Part shown: positions 17,692 through 26,760 of the stretch, piece by piece | Layout: each line of letters opens with the position of its first letter | Position numbering within the stretch: position 1 is the first letter of the stretch | NCBI GenBank assembly: GCA_035345875.1 | Contig: DAORDH010000024.1 | Span: forward strand, 14,183-78,182 | Source of the DNA: UBA2033 sp035345875 | GTDB lineage: Bacteria > Spirochaetota > Leptospiria > Leptospirales > Leptospiraceae | Reading direction: 5' to 3' | Length of the DNA: 64,000 bases | Notes under the pieces: model-generated | Seen by the model: only the letters and a program-made list of their open reading frames with translations | Database searches by the model: none | What the model was told of the DNA's origin: nothing | Position numbers and translations under genes: made by a program

Positions 17692-18345
17692 TTATTTTAT
17701 AATAATTGCTTTTACGACAGGTGGGCAAGATTGAACACAAATCCCACAACCTGTGCAATCTTTTGAAAATTTAGGAAGAAAATTCTTTTGATATGTAATT
17801 ACATTCTCTATCGGACAAACATTTTTGCAGACATCACAAACTAATTCATCCTTTGAATGATTTATACATCTATCCGCAACCACTTTTGCTTTTCCAAACT
17901 TTGGTTTTGTATCCTTTTTTAAAGGCTTTAAGGCTTTGTAATTACAAGAATTGATACAAGGAAAATCAAAACACATTAAACAAGGATTGGCATTAGGATC
18001 TAGATGAGGAAAGTTTTTCTTTTTTTTGGAATCATAGACAGGAAATAACGCATTGTAAGGACATGCTTGAATACAGTCACCACAACCTGTGCAAGTTTTC
18101 TGAAATCTTTCCTTATCTGTTATAGCTCCGGGAGGAAATTTTATATTGTGTATGATTTTCTTTGGTTTTGTTAATTTCGGTAAACGGTTTAAATACTCTA
18201 TGTCAGCAGGAATATTTGAAATATCTTCCGCTGGTGCTTTCTGTGATACAGATTCATGCAATGTATCATAGACTTCCTCTGTAGCCTCAACAGCCTTTTT
18301 TATCGCTTTGAATATACCTTTCTTGAAGAAGTCCTTTCTTTCCAT
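17692..18345 (-). CDS. polyferredoxin-like 4Fe-4S protein
   Basis: A 217-aa cytoplasmic-type protein with several iron-sulfur motifs: CTGCGDCIQACP (about residue 85), CLMCxxxPCxxSC (about 122-134), CxxCxxxCP (about 173-181) and CTGCGICVQSCP (about 197-208). The arrangement resembles NapG/MauM-type polyferredoxins that pass electrons between redox partners. No Tat signal is seen. It lies 10 nt downstream of the STAS gene and 42 nt upstream of the Omp85-like gene. The redox partner is not evident from neighbours. Confidence 0.82.
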   Translation of the reverse strand: MERKDFFKKGIFKAIKKAVEATEEVYDTLHESVSQKAPAEDISNIPADIEYLNRLPKLTKPKKIIHNIKFPPGAITDKERFQKTCTGCGDCIQACPYNALFPVYDSKKKKNFPHLDPNANPCLMCFDFPCINSCNYKALKPLKKDTKPKFGKAKVVADRCINHSKDELVCDVCKNVCPIENVITYQKNFLPKFSKDCTGCGICVQSCPPVVKAIIIK

Positions 18346-18355
18346 TCTGTATCGG

Positions 18356-18763
18356 TTAACTTCCCTTTAGTGCATCCGCTAAGTTAGAGTTTACCTTTAA
18401 CATAGATTTTAGTTTGGTTAATTCTAAAACTGCCAAAACTTGCTTTGTTGGACAACATAGTTTTATAAATCCACTCATCTTCATAAGCTTAGATTGAATC
18501 GCAAGGAAAGCCCCCAAACCAGATGAGTCGATATAATTTAAATTCTCAGTATTTACAAAAATTTTGATTTTACCTGCATCAACTAAGTTTCCGAGAATTT
18601 GTTTTAATGCTGGGGTGGAATATAAGTTTAAATCTCCAACAATATCTAGTATAGCTCCATCTACAGGTTGATTTGGTTCTGGTTTGATACGAGTTTTGAT
18701 TTGTAATTCGGTTCCGATATGATTGAAATTAGGGCTAGAAAAATCGACATTGCTATTACTCAT
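18356..18763 (-). CDS. STAS-domain anti-sigma factor antagonist
   Basis: A 135-aa protein containing a single STAS domain (about residues 35-130). NYIDSSGLGAFL carries the serine of the DSSG motif that partner-switching kinases phosphorylate in SpoIIAA/RsbV proteins. Residues 1-30 are an extra N-terminal extension. It probably binds an RsbW-type kinase and is reset by a phosphatase such as the RsbU-like protein at 22605-24605; that pairing is inference. It sits 11 nt after galK and 10 nt before the ferredoxin gene in one operon. Confidence 0.85.
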   Translation of the reverse strand: MSNSNVDFSSPNFNHIGTELQIKTRIKPEPNQPVDGAILDIVGDLNLYSTPALKQILGNLVDAGKIKIFVNTENLNYIDSSGLGAFLAIQSKLMKMSGFIKLCCPTKQVLAVLELTKLKSMLKVNSNLADALKGS

Positions 18764-18774
18764 ATATTTATTTC

Positions 18775-19929
18775 CTACTGTAATTCTGATACTCCATCAG
18801 AAATTTGAAAACCATAAAATGTTGCATTCAAATTAAATTTTTCAAAATAATCTTTTTTTACTTTTGCTTCCACTTTTTCTCTGTTACCGATTTTATCTAA
18901 AACCAATATACTTCCACCAAAACCTCCCCCAATCATTCTAGCGCCTATGACATTTTCTTTCTGTAAAGCTTGGACTAAAAAATCTGTTTCATCGCAGGAT
19001 ACTTCAAATAGCTTTGATAGAGATTCATGAGTTCCATACAAACATTCTCCTGCATTTTTTATTTTCCCTTGCGCAAAAGAATCTAATAGCTTGTTTGTTC
19101 TATCTTTTTCACCTAATACATGTTTTACTCTTTTCTCTTCTTTTTCTGAGAAGTTAAATTTGTTTAAAACTGTATCTAAAGGTAGATCATAGAGATTTTT
19201 AATATCTGGTTCTAAGCTTTGCACTTTTTTTAGAGCTGATTCACACTCCTTTCTGCGATTGTTGTAATCGCTGTCTTGAAGGGAATGTTTTACATTTGAA
19301 TTGATTAAATAAAATTCATGACCATTTAAATTGAGAGTATGATAGGTTTTAGAAAGAGTATCTGTATTTAATAGAATACAATGATCTTTTTTTCCATTGG
19401 CGATTATGTATTGATCCATAATACCGCATTTCATACCAACGAAATTATTTTCGGCAGCCTGTCCGATGAGAGCAATTTTTTCTCTAGAAATAGATAGATG
19501 AAAGATACTAGAAAGAGCATAACCAGTAACAACTTCCAAGGCGGCTGACGATGATAGACCCGCACCCTGTGGTATATTTCCATCGATCGCCATATCAAAA
19601 CCAGTGATTGTAAACCCTTCTTTTTTTAATTCATCAACCACACCATAGACGTAATTTGCCCATAAATATTTTTTATCATAACTAGGAGTATCTTTACTTA
19701 CAGATTCCTTGTATTGTTCGGAGTATAAATTAATTTTTCCTTGGTCATTTTTTCGTATGGCAACACAAACTTGAAAATCAATCGCAGCAGGAAGAACAAA
19801 TCCTCCTAAATAATCGACATGCTCTCCAATCACATTGATTCTAGCGGGTGCTCGAAACAATCGAATTGTATCATTGTTTTCACCAAACGCATTGATTAAA
19901 TTTTTTTTTAAATTAATAATAGTATCCAT
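18775..19929 (-). CDS. galK: galactokinase
   Basis: A GHMP-family kinase that phosphorylates galactose to galactose-1-phosphate. The galactokinase signature GEHVDYLGG is near residues 35-43. The ATP-binding loop GAGLSSSAAL lies near residue 130, and the C-terminal GGGFGGS motif is present. I chose the ATG at 19929; the frame also extends to a TTG four codons upstream, but neither start has a clear ribosome-binding site. No galT or galE is seen nearby. First gene of a minus-strand operon with STAS, ferredoxin and Omp85-like genes; it faces pgi divergently. Confidence 0.93.
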   Translation of the reverse strand: MDTIINLKKNLINAFGENNDTIRLFRAPARINVIGEHVDYLGGFVLPAAIDFQVCVAIRKNDQGKINLYSEQYKESVSKDTPSYDKKYLWANYVYGVVDELKKEGFTITGFDMAIDGNIPQGAGLSSSAALEVVTGYALSSIFHLSISREKIALIGQAAENNFVGMKCGIMDQYIIANGKKDHCILLNTDTLSKTYHTLNLNGHEFYLINSNVKHSLQDSDYNNRRKECESALKKVQSLEPDIKNLYDLPLDTVLNKFNFSEKEEKRVKHVLGEKDRTNKLLDSFAQGKIKNAGECLYGTHESLSKLFEVSCDETDFLVQALQKENVIGARMIGGGFGGSILVLDKIGNREKVEAKVKKDYFEKFNLNATFYGFQISDGVSELQ

Positions 19930-20032
19930 CTTAACTCGCAATGAAATTAAACATATGTTGAAAAAAACATTTACTATGTCTAGATAAATTTATTTTGTGT
20001 AAGTTGTAATTTGATTAGTTATAGGAGATAAC

Positions 20033-21388
20033 ATGAATATTAAAATCGATTCCAAATTCTTAAAGTCATATTTCCCTGAAAGCTTGCTTTCTAAAAATTT
20101 AGAGAAGTCCATTTTAAAAAAAGAATTATTACATAATAAAAAAGGTCCAGGATCAGATTTTCTTGGATGGGTAGACCTACCTTCACAAATAAAAGAGAGC
20201 GATTTAAAAAATATTCAAGATGTTGCAGATGAAATTAACTCACACTCAGAATATTTAGTAGTTATTGGAATAGGTGGCTCTTATTTAGGAGCTAGAGCTA
20301 TGATAGAGGCAAATACAAAAAGCTTTCATATGTTCGAAAATCATAAAAATAAAAAGACTAAGGTTCTATATGCAGGTCATCATATCGATTCAGACTACCA
20401 TGCAGATCTTTTAGACTTTTTACAAGATAAAGAATTTTCTGTAAATGTTATATCTAAATCTGGAACAACTACGGAGCCAGCTCTCGCATTTAGAAGCCTA
20501 CTATCGTTAGTCGAAAAAAAATACGGAAAAGAAAATATCAAAAAAAGAATTTTTGCAACGACAGATGCAAAGAAGGGAGCACTAAAAAAACTCTCAGATG
20601 AATATGGAATTAAAACCTTTGTAATTCCAGACGATGTAGGCGGAAGATACTCTGTGTTAACCCCTGTGGGACTCATCCCAATTGCAGCATCTGGTATTTC
20701 TATATCAGAATTTGTAAAAGGAGCAAGAGAGATGCAAGAGTTTTTAGCTAAGGAAAAAGATCCTGTTAAAAATCTATCCTGCTATTATGCTGCTCTCCGA
20801 AACACTCTCTATGAATCAGGTAAAAAAATTGAGATCATGGTAAACTACAATCCAAAGATGCACTATTTCACGGAATGGTGGAAACAATTATTTGGAGAAA
20901 GTGAAGGAAAAGATAAAAGAGGTATTTTTCCTGCTGGAGTTGATTTTACTAGCGATCTACACTCGATGGGACAATACATTCAAGATGGAGAAAGAAATTT
21001 ATTTGAAACAGTCTTACACATTCAAGAACCAAGTCGAGATACAATCATTCAAGAATTTGCAGGTGATCCAGATGGATTAAATTATATTGCTGGTAAAAAA
21101 CTTTCTTATATTGGAGAACAAGCGATTAATGGAACAAAATTAGCTCACTATGAAGGCGGTGTCCCAAATATTGACATATCTATTCCAAATATCAATCCAT
21201 CTATCTGCGGAGAACTTGTTTATTTTTATGAATATGCATGTGGTGTTTCTGGATATATGTTAGGAGTAAATCCTTTTGATCAACCAGGAGTTGAGGATTA
21301 TAAAAACAATATGTTTGCACTTCTAGGTAAAAAAGGCTATGAAGAAATGAAAATCAAAGTGGAAGGTAAACTCAAAAGTCTAATATAA
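20033..21388 (+). CDS. pgi: glucose-6-phosphate isomerase
   Basis: A 451-aa enzyme interconverting glucose-6-phosphate and fructose-6-phosphate in glycolysis and gluconeogenesis. Signature regions are GIGGSYLGARA (near 82), SKSGTTTEPALAFR (near 140), GGRYSVLTPVGL (near 203) and the C-terminal GVNPFDQPGVEDYKNNM. The length fits the shorter bacterial PGI class. The start has AGGAG seven to eight bases upstream. It is followed after 20 nt by a thioesterase gene, likely co-transcribed. Leptospires use fatty acids as carbon source, so gluconeogenic use is likely (family knowledge). Confidence 0.96.
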   Translation: MNIKIDSKFLKSYFPESLLSKNLEKSILKKELLHNKKGPGSDFLGWVDLPSQIKESDLKNIQDVADEINSHSEYLVVIGIGGSYLGARAMIEANTKSFHMFENHKNKKTKVLYAGHHIDSDYHADLLDFLQDKEFSVNVISKSGTTTEPALAFRSLLSLVEKKYGKENIKKRIFATTDAKKGALKKLSDEYGIKTFVIPDDVGGRYSVLTPVGLIPIAASGISISEFVKGAREMQEFLAKEKDPVKNLSCYYAALRNTLYESGKKIEIMVNYNPKMHYFTEWWKQLFGESEGKDKRGIFPAGVDFTSDLHSMGQYIQDGERNLFETVLHIQEPSRDTIIQEFAGDPDGLNYIAGKKLSYIGEQAINGTKLAHYEGGVPNIDISIPNINPSICGELVYFYEYACGVSGYMLGVNPFDQPGVEDYKNNMFALLGKKGYEEMKIKVEGKLKSLI

Positions 21389-21408
21389 AAAACGAAGAAG
21401 GTGGTAAA

Positions 21409-21837
21409 ATGATAAAAGCATTAGCAAAAGAAGATTTTAAATTTTACACAACACTCCGAGTCAGATATGCTGAGGTAGATTTGCAGGGAATCGTATTCAA
21501 TGCAAACTACCTTACATATATCGATACAGCTATCACAGAATACTTCAGAGCGATAGGATACACCTATCTAGATTTTGTAAAGAAACATTCTATGGATTTT
21601 CACGTTATCCGCTCTGTTGTAGAATACAAAGCTCCTGCTCATTTCGACGACGAATTAGAAATTTGTTTAAGACCAGAATATGAAGGTGTAAAAATTTTCT
21701 GGAAGTTTGCAATATTTCGAGGAAATGAAATACTTACATTTGGAGAAGTTGTTTACGCTAGCTTCGATTTAGAAACTAAGAAGCTTAAAAAAATTGATTC
21801 AAATGTAGTCACGACTTTACAACTTACAGAAAACTAA
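21409..21837 (+). CDS. YbgC/FadM-like acyl-CoA thioesterase
   Basis: A 142-aa single-hotdog protein. The motif YAEVDLQGIVFNANYLTYID (near residue 20) matches the 4-hydroxybenzoyl-CoA thioesterase family, with the conserved Asp before the x-G-x-V-F-N stretch acting in catalysis. It would hydrolyse short or medium acyl-CoAs in the cytoplasm. AAGGTGG precedes the ATG. It follows pgi by 20 nt and probably shares its transcript. The substrate cannot be told from sequence. Confidence 0.85.
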   Translation: MIKALAKEDFKFYTTLRVRYAEVDLQGIVFNANYLTYIDTAITEYFRAIGYTYLDFVKKHSMDFHVIRSVVEYKAPAHFDDELEICLRPEYEGVKIFWKFAIFRGNEILTFGEVVYASFDLETKKLKKIDSNVVTTLQLTEN

Positions 21838-21882
21838 AAAATGTAGAGTTTTTTTCTACGGATAATATCGATTATCCTCTAA

Positions 21883-22590
21883 TCATTCAGGCGAACTTGA
21901 AATAAAAAAAGACTTTGGGCAATTTCCAAACCCATTTTCCCCGCCCTTAGTCTTTATTGGATTACCAGGAGTATTTCCCCATTCATATAAAACATACACG
22001 GAAGAAAGGTTTTTCCCTTTGCAATTCATACGAATAGACCCTACCAGATCCGGTAAATTTTTCTCTACTGCTTCATTCACTTCCTGCCTAGATATAGTCC
22101 TATTTTTTAAAGGTTCAAAAGCCCCTGAAATCAATTTCGTTTTTTCTAGTGCCCATTTAAAATAAGTTACTGGCTCCAATGGAGAACAAATTCCATGTTT
22201 TACCCACTCATGTCTCTCTAGACATTTTTCTGTTCCCGCCATGTAATCACTCATTTTTTTCCACATCTCAGAACTATATAAGCCTTTGGGAGAAGGGTAT
22301 TTACAGAACTTACCAAGTTTCTCAGATTGATTTTTACATTCAGAAGAGTCGCAAATACCCTCAGGGTAACCTTTTGTATAATTAGGCCACAGACCATGTA
22401 GTTGCAAAATAGACTTTTTGGGGAAGGTAGCACAACTAGGATCGTTGTTTGCCTTAGAACAAAATGTGGCTGGAACCGTTAGCTCCAATCGATACAATTT
22501 CTCCTTGCTAGAATCTAATTCGCAAGAAGGTTCAGCAAGAATTGACAAAATAGGGATAACACTAATAACTAAAAATATTTTAAAAAGCAT
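21883..22590 (-). CDS. secreted RNase T2 family ribonuclease
   Basis: 235 aa with a signal peptide (about 1-19). Both RNase T2 active-site blocks are intact: CAS I LHGLWPN with His65, and CAS II RHEWVKHG with Glu128 and His132. Several cysteines could form disulfides in the periplasm or outside the cell. The family cleaves single-stranded RNA via 2',3'-cyclic phosphates and is broad in specificity. It follows the RsbU-type phosphatase gene by 14 nt. A nutrient-scavenging or host/competitor RNA-degrading role is inferred. Confidence 0.9.
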   Translation of the reverse strand: MLFKIFLVISVIPILSILAEPSCELDSSKEKLYRLELTVPATFCSKANNDPSCATFPKKSILQLHGLWPNYTKGYPEGICDSSECKNQSEKLGKFCKYPSPKGLYSSEMWKKMSDYMAGTEKCLERHEWVKHGICSPLEPVTYFKWALEKTKLISGAFEPLKNRTISRQEVNEAVEKNLPDLVGSIRMNCKGKNLSSVYVLYEWGNTPGNPIKTKGGENGFGNCPKSFFISSSPE

Positions 22591-22604
22591 TGCTTCACTC
22601 CAAT

Positions 22605-24605
22605 TTACAAGATTCGAAAAGCTACTATCGTTCTATCATCTTCCTGTGGAACATTCACAGAAAAATCATCGAGATCTTCTATTAGTTTATTACAAATAAT
22701 TTCAACAGATTCATTTTTATACTTGCCTATTGATTTTTTAATATTCTCAAACTCAAAAAAATCTCCATTCTGATTTCTTTGCTCAAATATTCCATCTGTT
22801 ACATAAAACAATATATCACCCTTGAATAATTCTGTTTTAAATAAGTTATAATTCGTATCTTCCCTAATTCCGAACGCACGACCACCAGAAGGCAAAACGC
22901 TAAATTTATCATTTCTAAAAAGTAGGGGAGGCTCATGACCAGCATTGACCGTATAGATAAAATATCGATTTTCTTCCTTACTTAAAAATGCGCAACCTGC
23001 CGTAACAAAAAAACCAGGAGCAGTCCCTTTATTAGAACCAATCAGGTGATAAAGCTGAGAGTTAAAGTCTCTAGCTAAGTCGTCTATCGATTTACAAATG
23101 CCTTGTATCTGATCAAGCAATGAAACAGATGCTGTCATAATCAATGAGCTTCCAACTCCCTTACCAGATACATCACCTATAATCATCCAAACTTCATTTT
23201 TGCCTGTTTCATAAATTCTAAAAAAATCCCCACCCAATTCCTTTGAAGAATAACTCGTAGCATAAATTTCATACCAATCTGTTCTACTATTAAATGGTAA
23301 TAGAAAAATTCCTTGCACCTTTTGACCCATTTCGAGTTCTTTTTGCATGCTTCTATTTTTTAACTCTAATTCTCTTTTTTGTTTTGCAAGTTCATAGGTT
23401 TGCTCATAGACTTTTTCCTGTAAGTTCTTGCTATAATCTTCTAAGCTTTTGTTTTTTTCTGCTAAGCTTTCAGTCATTGCATTAAAAGAAGCAGCAAGTC
23501 TACCTATTTCATTTCTAGTCTTTGTTATATACCTAAGCTCTAGTTCCCCTCCACTAATTCGTTCAGCAATGACTGCTAGATCTAATATGGGTCGGGTAAT
23601 TTTTCTTGAATAGAAAGAGAATATAACAAAAGCAAATAAGACAATTATAACTGTGGAAGCTATCGTCGCATGACGAATGATAGAAAATTCACTCATCACT
23701 TGTTCATAAGGAACTACATAAACCACCGCAAGGGACTTATTTATAGAGAAATGTCTAAAAATTAAGAATACAGAATCTCCTTTTTCATCATTCGATATGA
23801 TAGGTGGATTGTTTGACTCATCTAAACTTTGTTCAGAGTTTAAATGTTCTGAAATAAAATTCTGAACCTGTTTATCAATTTCCGAAAAATCAGAACTAAT
23901 CTTAACGGTCATTGTCTTTGTATCAACTAATAAAGTTTTTCCATTGTTAGAATCTTTTTCAAAGAATCTTTTTACAAAGAGCGTTAGTTTCACACCGACA
24001 CCCGCTACACCAATCTTTTTATTTCCGTCTTGAATCAATGTATTTATATATGCATATGTATTTTCTGAATCTTCTCTTGCTTCTGATTTGGATTTTGAAA
24101 TATTCACTTCATAGATTTGGTTCGAATTCCAGAACTTGAAAAACCATTCATCCTCCTTGGAAGAATTATTGATAATTTTCCTTTCAATACTAATGTTTTT
24201 TTTATTATTCAGATGATTCTCAAAATAATAATAGCTATTCGTTGAAACATTGGAAGCGAAGATTCTAGTGTATTCCAAAAGCTTTGCAATATTAATCATT
24301 TTGGATTCAGTTGATTTTTTTAATGTGGAGTTTGATTCTCTGCCTTGAAACCACTCGATTAATTCTGGGTCAGAAGCTAAAAGTTGAGAAACTTTCAAAG
24401 CTTTCTCAATTTCATTTTCTATTTTAACTTTCTTTAGTTCGATTAACGTTTTTAAGTCTTCTTTAAAAATCTTTTTCTCATAGACTACCTTAGCTAAACG
24501 AAAGCTTAGAAGTCCTACCATTGCACCTGTTAGAGCGATTGCGATTGCAGAGATAGTTAATATTTGTATGTTAATCGACTTTCTAAAGGTAGCTAATGGA
24601 TTCAT
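22605..24605 (-). CDS. RsbU-type PP2C serine phosphatase with membrane sensor and HAMP
   Basis: About 666 aa: transmembrane helix about 13-35, extracytoplasmic sensor about 40-310 (Cache-like), second helix about 315-335, HAMP about 340-390, short coiled coil, then a SpoIIE/PP2C phosphatase domain. Metal and catalytic motifs are complete: ELGGDFF, IIGDVSGKGVGSS and FYVTDGIFEQ. It should dephosphorylate a STAS-type anti-anti-sigma protein in response to an external signal; the STAS protein at 18356-18763 is a possible partner. The ATG at 24605 was chosen over a TTG four codons upstream; neither has a good ribosome-binding site. RNase T2 follows 14 nt downstream. Confidence 0.88.
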   Translation of the reverse strand: MNPLATFRKSINIQILTISAIAIALTGAMVGLLSFRLAKVVYEKKIFKEDLKTLIELKKVKIENEIEKALKVSQLLASDPELIEWFQGRESNSTLKKSTESKMINIAKLLEYTRIFASNVSTNSYYYFENHLNNKKNISIERKIINNSSKEDEWFFKFWNSNQIYEVNISKSKSEAREDSENTYAYINTLIQDGNKKIGVAGVGVKLTLFVKRFFEKDSNNGKTLLVDTKTMTVKISSDFSEIDKQVQNFISEHLNSEQSLDESNNPPIISNDEKGDSVFLIFRHFSINKSLAVVYVVPYEQVMSEFSIIRHATIASTVIIVLFAFVIFSFYSRKITRPILDLAVIAERISGGELELRYITKTRNEIGRLAASFNAMTESLAEKNKSLEDYSKNLQEKVYEQTYELAKQKRELELKNRSMQKELEMGQKVQGIFLLPFNSRTDWYEIYATSYSSKELGGDFFRIYETGKNEVWMIIGDVSGKGVGSSLIMTASVSLLDQIQGICKSIDDLARDFNSQLYHLIGSNKGTAPGFFVTAGCAFLSKEENRYFIYTVNAGHEPPLLFRNDKFSVLPSGGRAFGIREDTNYNLFKTELFKGDILFYVTDGIFEQRNQNGDFFEFENIKKSIGKYKNESVEIICNKLIEDLDDFSVNVPQEDDRTIVAFRIL

Positions 24606-24715
24606 ACGATGAGGCAATTTGATGCAATTCTATTTAAAATGCAAGATTATTTATCCATTTTGTTTTATTTCCTAAAAAAACTTCCACATTTGAAATGCTA
24701 ACTTGACTTTTCTGA

Positions 24716-25288
24716 ATGGAGTCCCAAAATCTACCTATGGAAGATTTTTCTTTAAATGATAGTGGTGAATTATACATTCGTTGGAATTTAAATACAACAT
24801 ATGCAAAACTCCAACTAAATGAATTAATAGGTGCGCTAATCCAAGAGTATAGACATACTGGTGGAGTTTATGATGCATTCATTGAAAATGATGGCAAATT
24901 GGTAGGAAATGAAAAAATTGTAATCATAAGAAACTTACGCGATGTAATTCAATTATCAGTTTGCTTAAAAAATCAATTATCTACGAAATACATCAAAAAG
25001 AGCACACAAGAAGAAAAGATTATTTGCAAATTCATTGATGAATATTCATTCCAATTGACCTATAAATATACAAACTCAGAAATAGAGGATATCTCCTCTG
25101 TAAAAATTTGGTATGACAATTATTTCAAAAAAGAAATTCTAAAATTCACAGATGATTTTAAAAAAGCACTCGATGACAAGGTAATCAGCGAAGAAGAAGC
25201 TATCGAATTAGTAAGGATTCTAGATCATATTATACTAGGCGCAGCAATTCTATTTAACAAACTCACTTTTGAAAATCTAACCAATTGA
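24716..25288 (+). CDS. hypothetical protein
   Basis: A 190-aa acidic, soluble protein I do not recognise. No signal peptide, membrane helix or metal motif is seen. The N-terminal part is strand-rich (GELYIRWNLNTTYAKLQL), and residues 150-185 look helical with EEAIELVRILDHIILGAAIL. A second ATG seven codons in (24737) is an equally possible start. It is divergent from the RsbU-type phosphatase and upstream of the OmpA-like gene on the same strand, about 75 nt away. Confidence 0.6.
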   Translation: MESQNLPMEDFSLNDSGELYIRWNLNTTYAKLQLNELIGALIQEYRHTGGVYDAFIENDGKLVGNEKIVIIRNLRDVIQLSVCLKNQLSTKYIKKSTQEEKIICKFIDEYSFQLTYKYTNSEIEDISSVKIWYDNYFKKEILKFTDDFKKALDDKVISEEEAIELVRILDHIILGAAILFNKLTFENLTN

Positions 25289-25362
25289 TCCAAACCTATT
25301 AATCTATTTTTTCCTTTTCCGATACATGGAATGATTTCGCAAGACAGAGGAGATTTTAGATT

Positions 25363-26748
25363 ATGTCATATAAAAAAATCTTTTTAACATTTTTCAGTTT
25401 GATTACGATTGAATCTCTTCAATCTGTTCCTGAAGTAAAAGTAATTCCAATTCCTGGTAATATCAACACTGAGATGCAAGAATTTGCTCCCTCCTTGACC
25501 AGTGATGGAAAAACAATGTATTTTTATTCCAAACGAAATAACTCGAAATATACTGATTTATATAAATCCAGTTTGATCAATGGTCGATGGACAAACCCTA
25601 TCGACTTGAGAGGATTGAATTCTGCTTACGACGATCAAAGTCCATTTATTTCCGAGGATGAAAAATTTATTGTGTTCTCCTCCAATCGAGATGGCTCTAT
25701 AGAATTTCAACTTCCGAGTGGAAAAATAGGTGTATCCAGAGATCTCTATTATTCAGAAAATATAAATGGGAAATGGTCTAAACCATCAAGCCTATCAGAT
25801 AAAATCAATACAGAAGAAATGGAAGAAAATCCTTTTCTTCATGAAAGCGATTTTTATTTTACACGCTATCCCTTTGGAAACCCCTCAGAAGCAAAAATCT
25901 GGAAGGCAAAAATTATTGGAAATCATTTACAAGAACCAGAAGAATTACCTTCTCCAATTAATCTAGAAGGAACATCCAATATTGCTGCTGTCATTTCAAA
26001 AGATGGAAAATATATCTATTTTGCTTCCAACCGTCCGGGTGGTTATGGAGGATATGATATTTATAGATCTAAAATCAACAAGGATGGAAGCTATACTGAT
26101 CCTGAAAATTTAGGTCCGGAAATCAATACGCAGGGAGATGAGGCGTATATGGTGATTGATAAAGCAAATAACGCTTTTTACTTTTGTAGAAAAAATTTGA
26201 ATGAAAGTTATGATATTTATACAGCTTTAATCTTAAAAGACGAAGAAGAAGCGAAGGTAGCAACCAAAGAAAATCCGATTCGGGATAAGTCTATCGAAGA
26301 AACAAAAATAAATCCACCCAAAGACAAAATAGAAATTCCGAGCGTAGTCGAATTGCCCAAAAAAGAGATTCCTAAGAAAGACGACGTTACACAAACATTA
26401 AAAGAGAAAAAGAAACTTACCTTGAACAATGTTTTGTTTGATACTAACTCGAGTGAATTATTATCCGAATCATTTCCAGTCCTAAATCAAATTGTAGACT
26501 TTTTAAAAGAACATCCAGACACTAAAATAAAGATCACTGGACATACAGATTTAACCGGAGATACTACTTTAAACAAAATACTATCACTAGAGAGGGCTGA
26601 GTCTGTTAGAACTTATCTACACTCCAAAGGTATCGAGAGAAAGAGAATGATTGCAGATGGAAAAGGCTCAACACAACCCTTAATCAATAATGTTGAACCT
26701 GAATCCAATCGTGTAAATAGAAGAACAGAATTTCAGATAGTGGACTAA
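25363..26748 (+). CDS. PD40-repeat protein with C-terminal OmpA domain
   Basis: 461 aa with a signal peptide (about 1-20). Residues 35-290 contain WD40-like PD40 beta-propeller repeats, visible as repeated DGK-x-(M/I)YF-x-S-x-R and (D/Y)-x-DIY-x-S motifs. A charged Lys/Pro linker (about 295-345) leads to an OmpA-like peptidoglycan-binding domain (about 350-461). That domain has the motifs TGHTDLTGD, LSLERAESVRTYL and NRVNRRTEF, including the Asp and Arg that bind diaminopimelate. It probably anchors in the periplasm to the cell wall. AGGAG precedes the ATG. Function of the propeller is unknown. Confidence 0.88.
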   Translation: MSYKKIFLTFFSLITIESLQSVPEVKVIPIPGNINTEMQEFAPSLTSDGKTMYFYSKRNNSKYTDLYKSSLINGRWTNPIDLRGLNSAYDDQSPFISEDEKFIVFSSNRDGSIEFQLPSGKIGVSRDLYYSENINGKWSKPSSLSDKINTEEMEENPFLHESDFYFTRYPFGNPSEAKIWKAKIIGNHLQEPEELPSPINLEGTSNIAAVISKDGKYIYFASNRPGGYGGYDIYRSKINKDGSYTDPENLGPEINTQGDEAYMVIDKANNAFYFCRKNLNESYDIYTALILKDEEEAKVATKENPIRDKSIEETKINPPKDKIEIPSVVELPKKEIPKKDDVTQTLKEKKKLTLNNVLFDTNSSELLSESFPVLNQIVDFLKEHPDTKIKITGHTDLTGDTTLNKILSLERAESVRTYLHSKGIERKRMIADGKGSTQPLINNVEPESNRVNRRTEFQIVD

Positions 26749-26760
26749 TATTGTTAGCCA

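Noticed and set aside
24121..24136. GGTTCGAATTCC resembling a tRNA T-arm
   Set aside because: Inside the phosphatase coding sequence, with no acceptor or anticodon stems around it.
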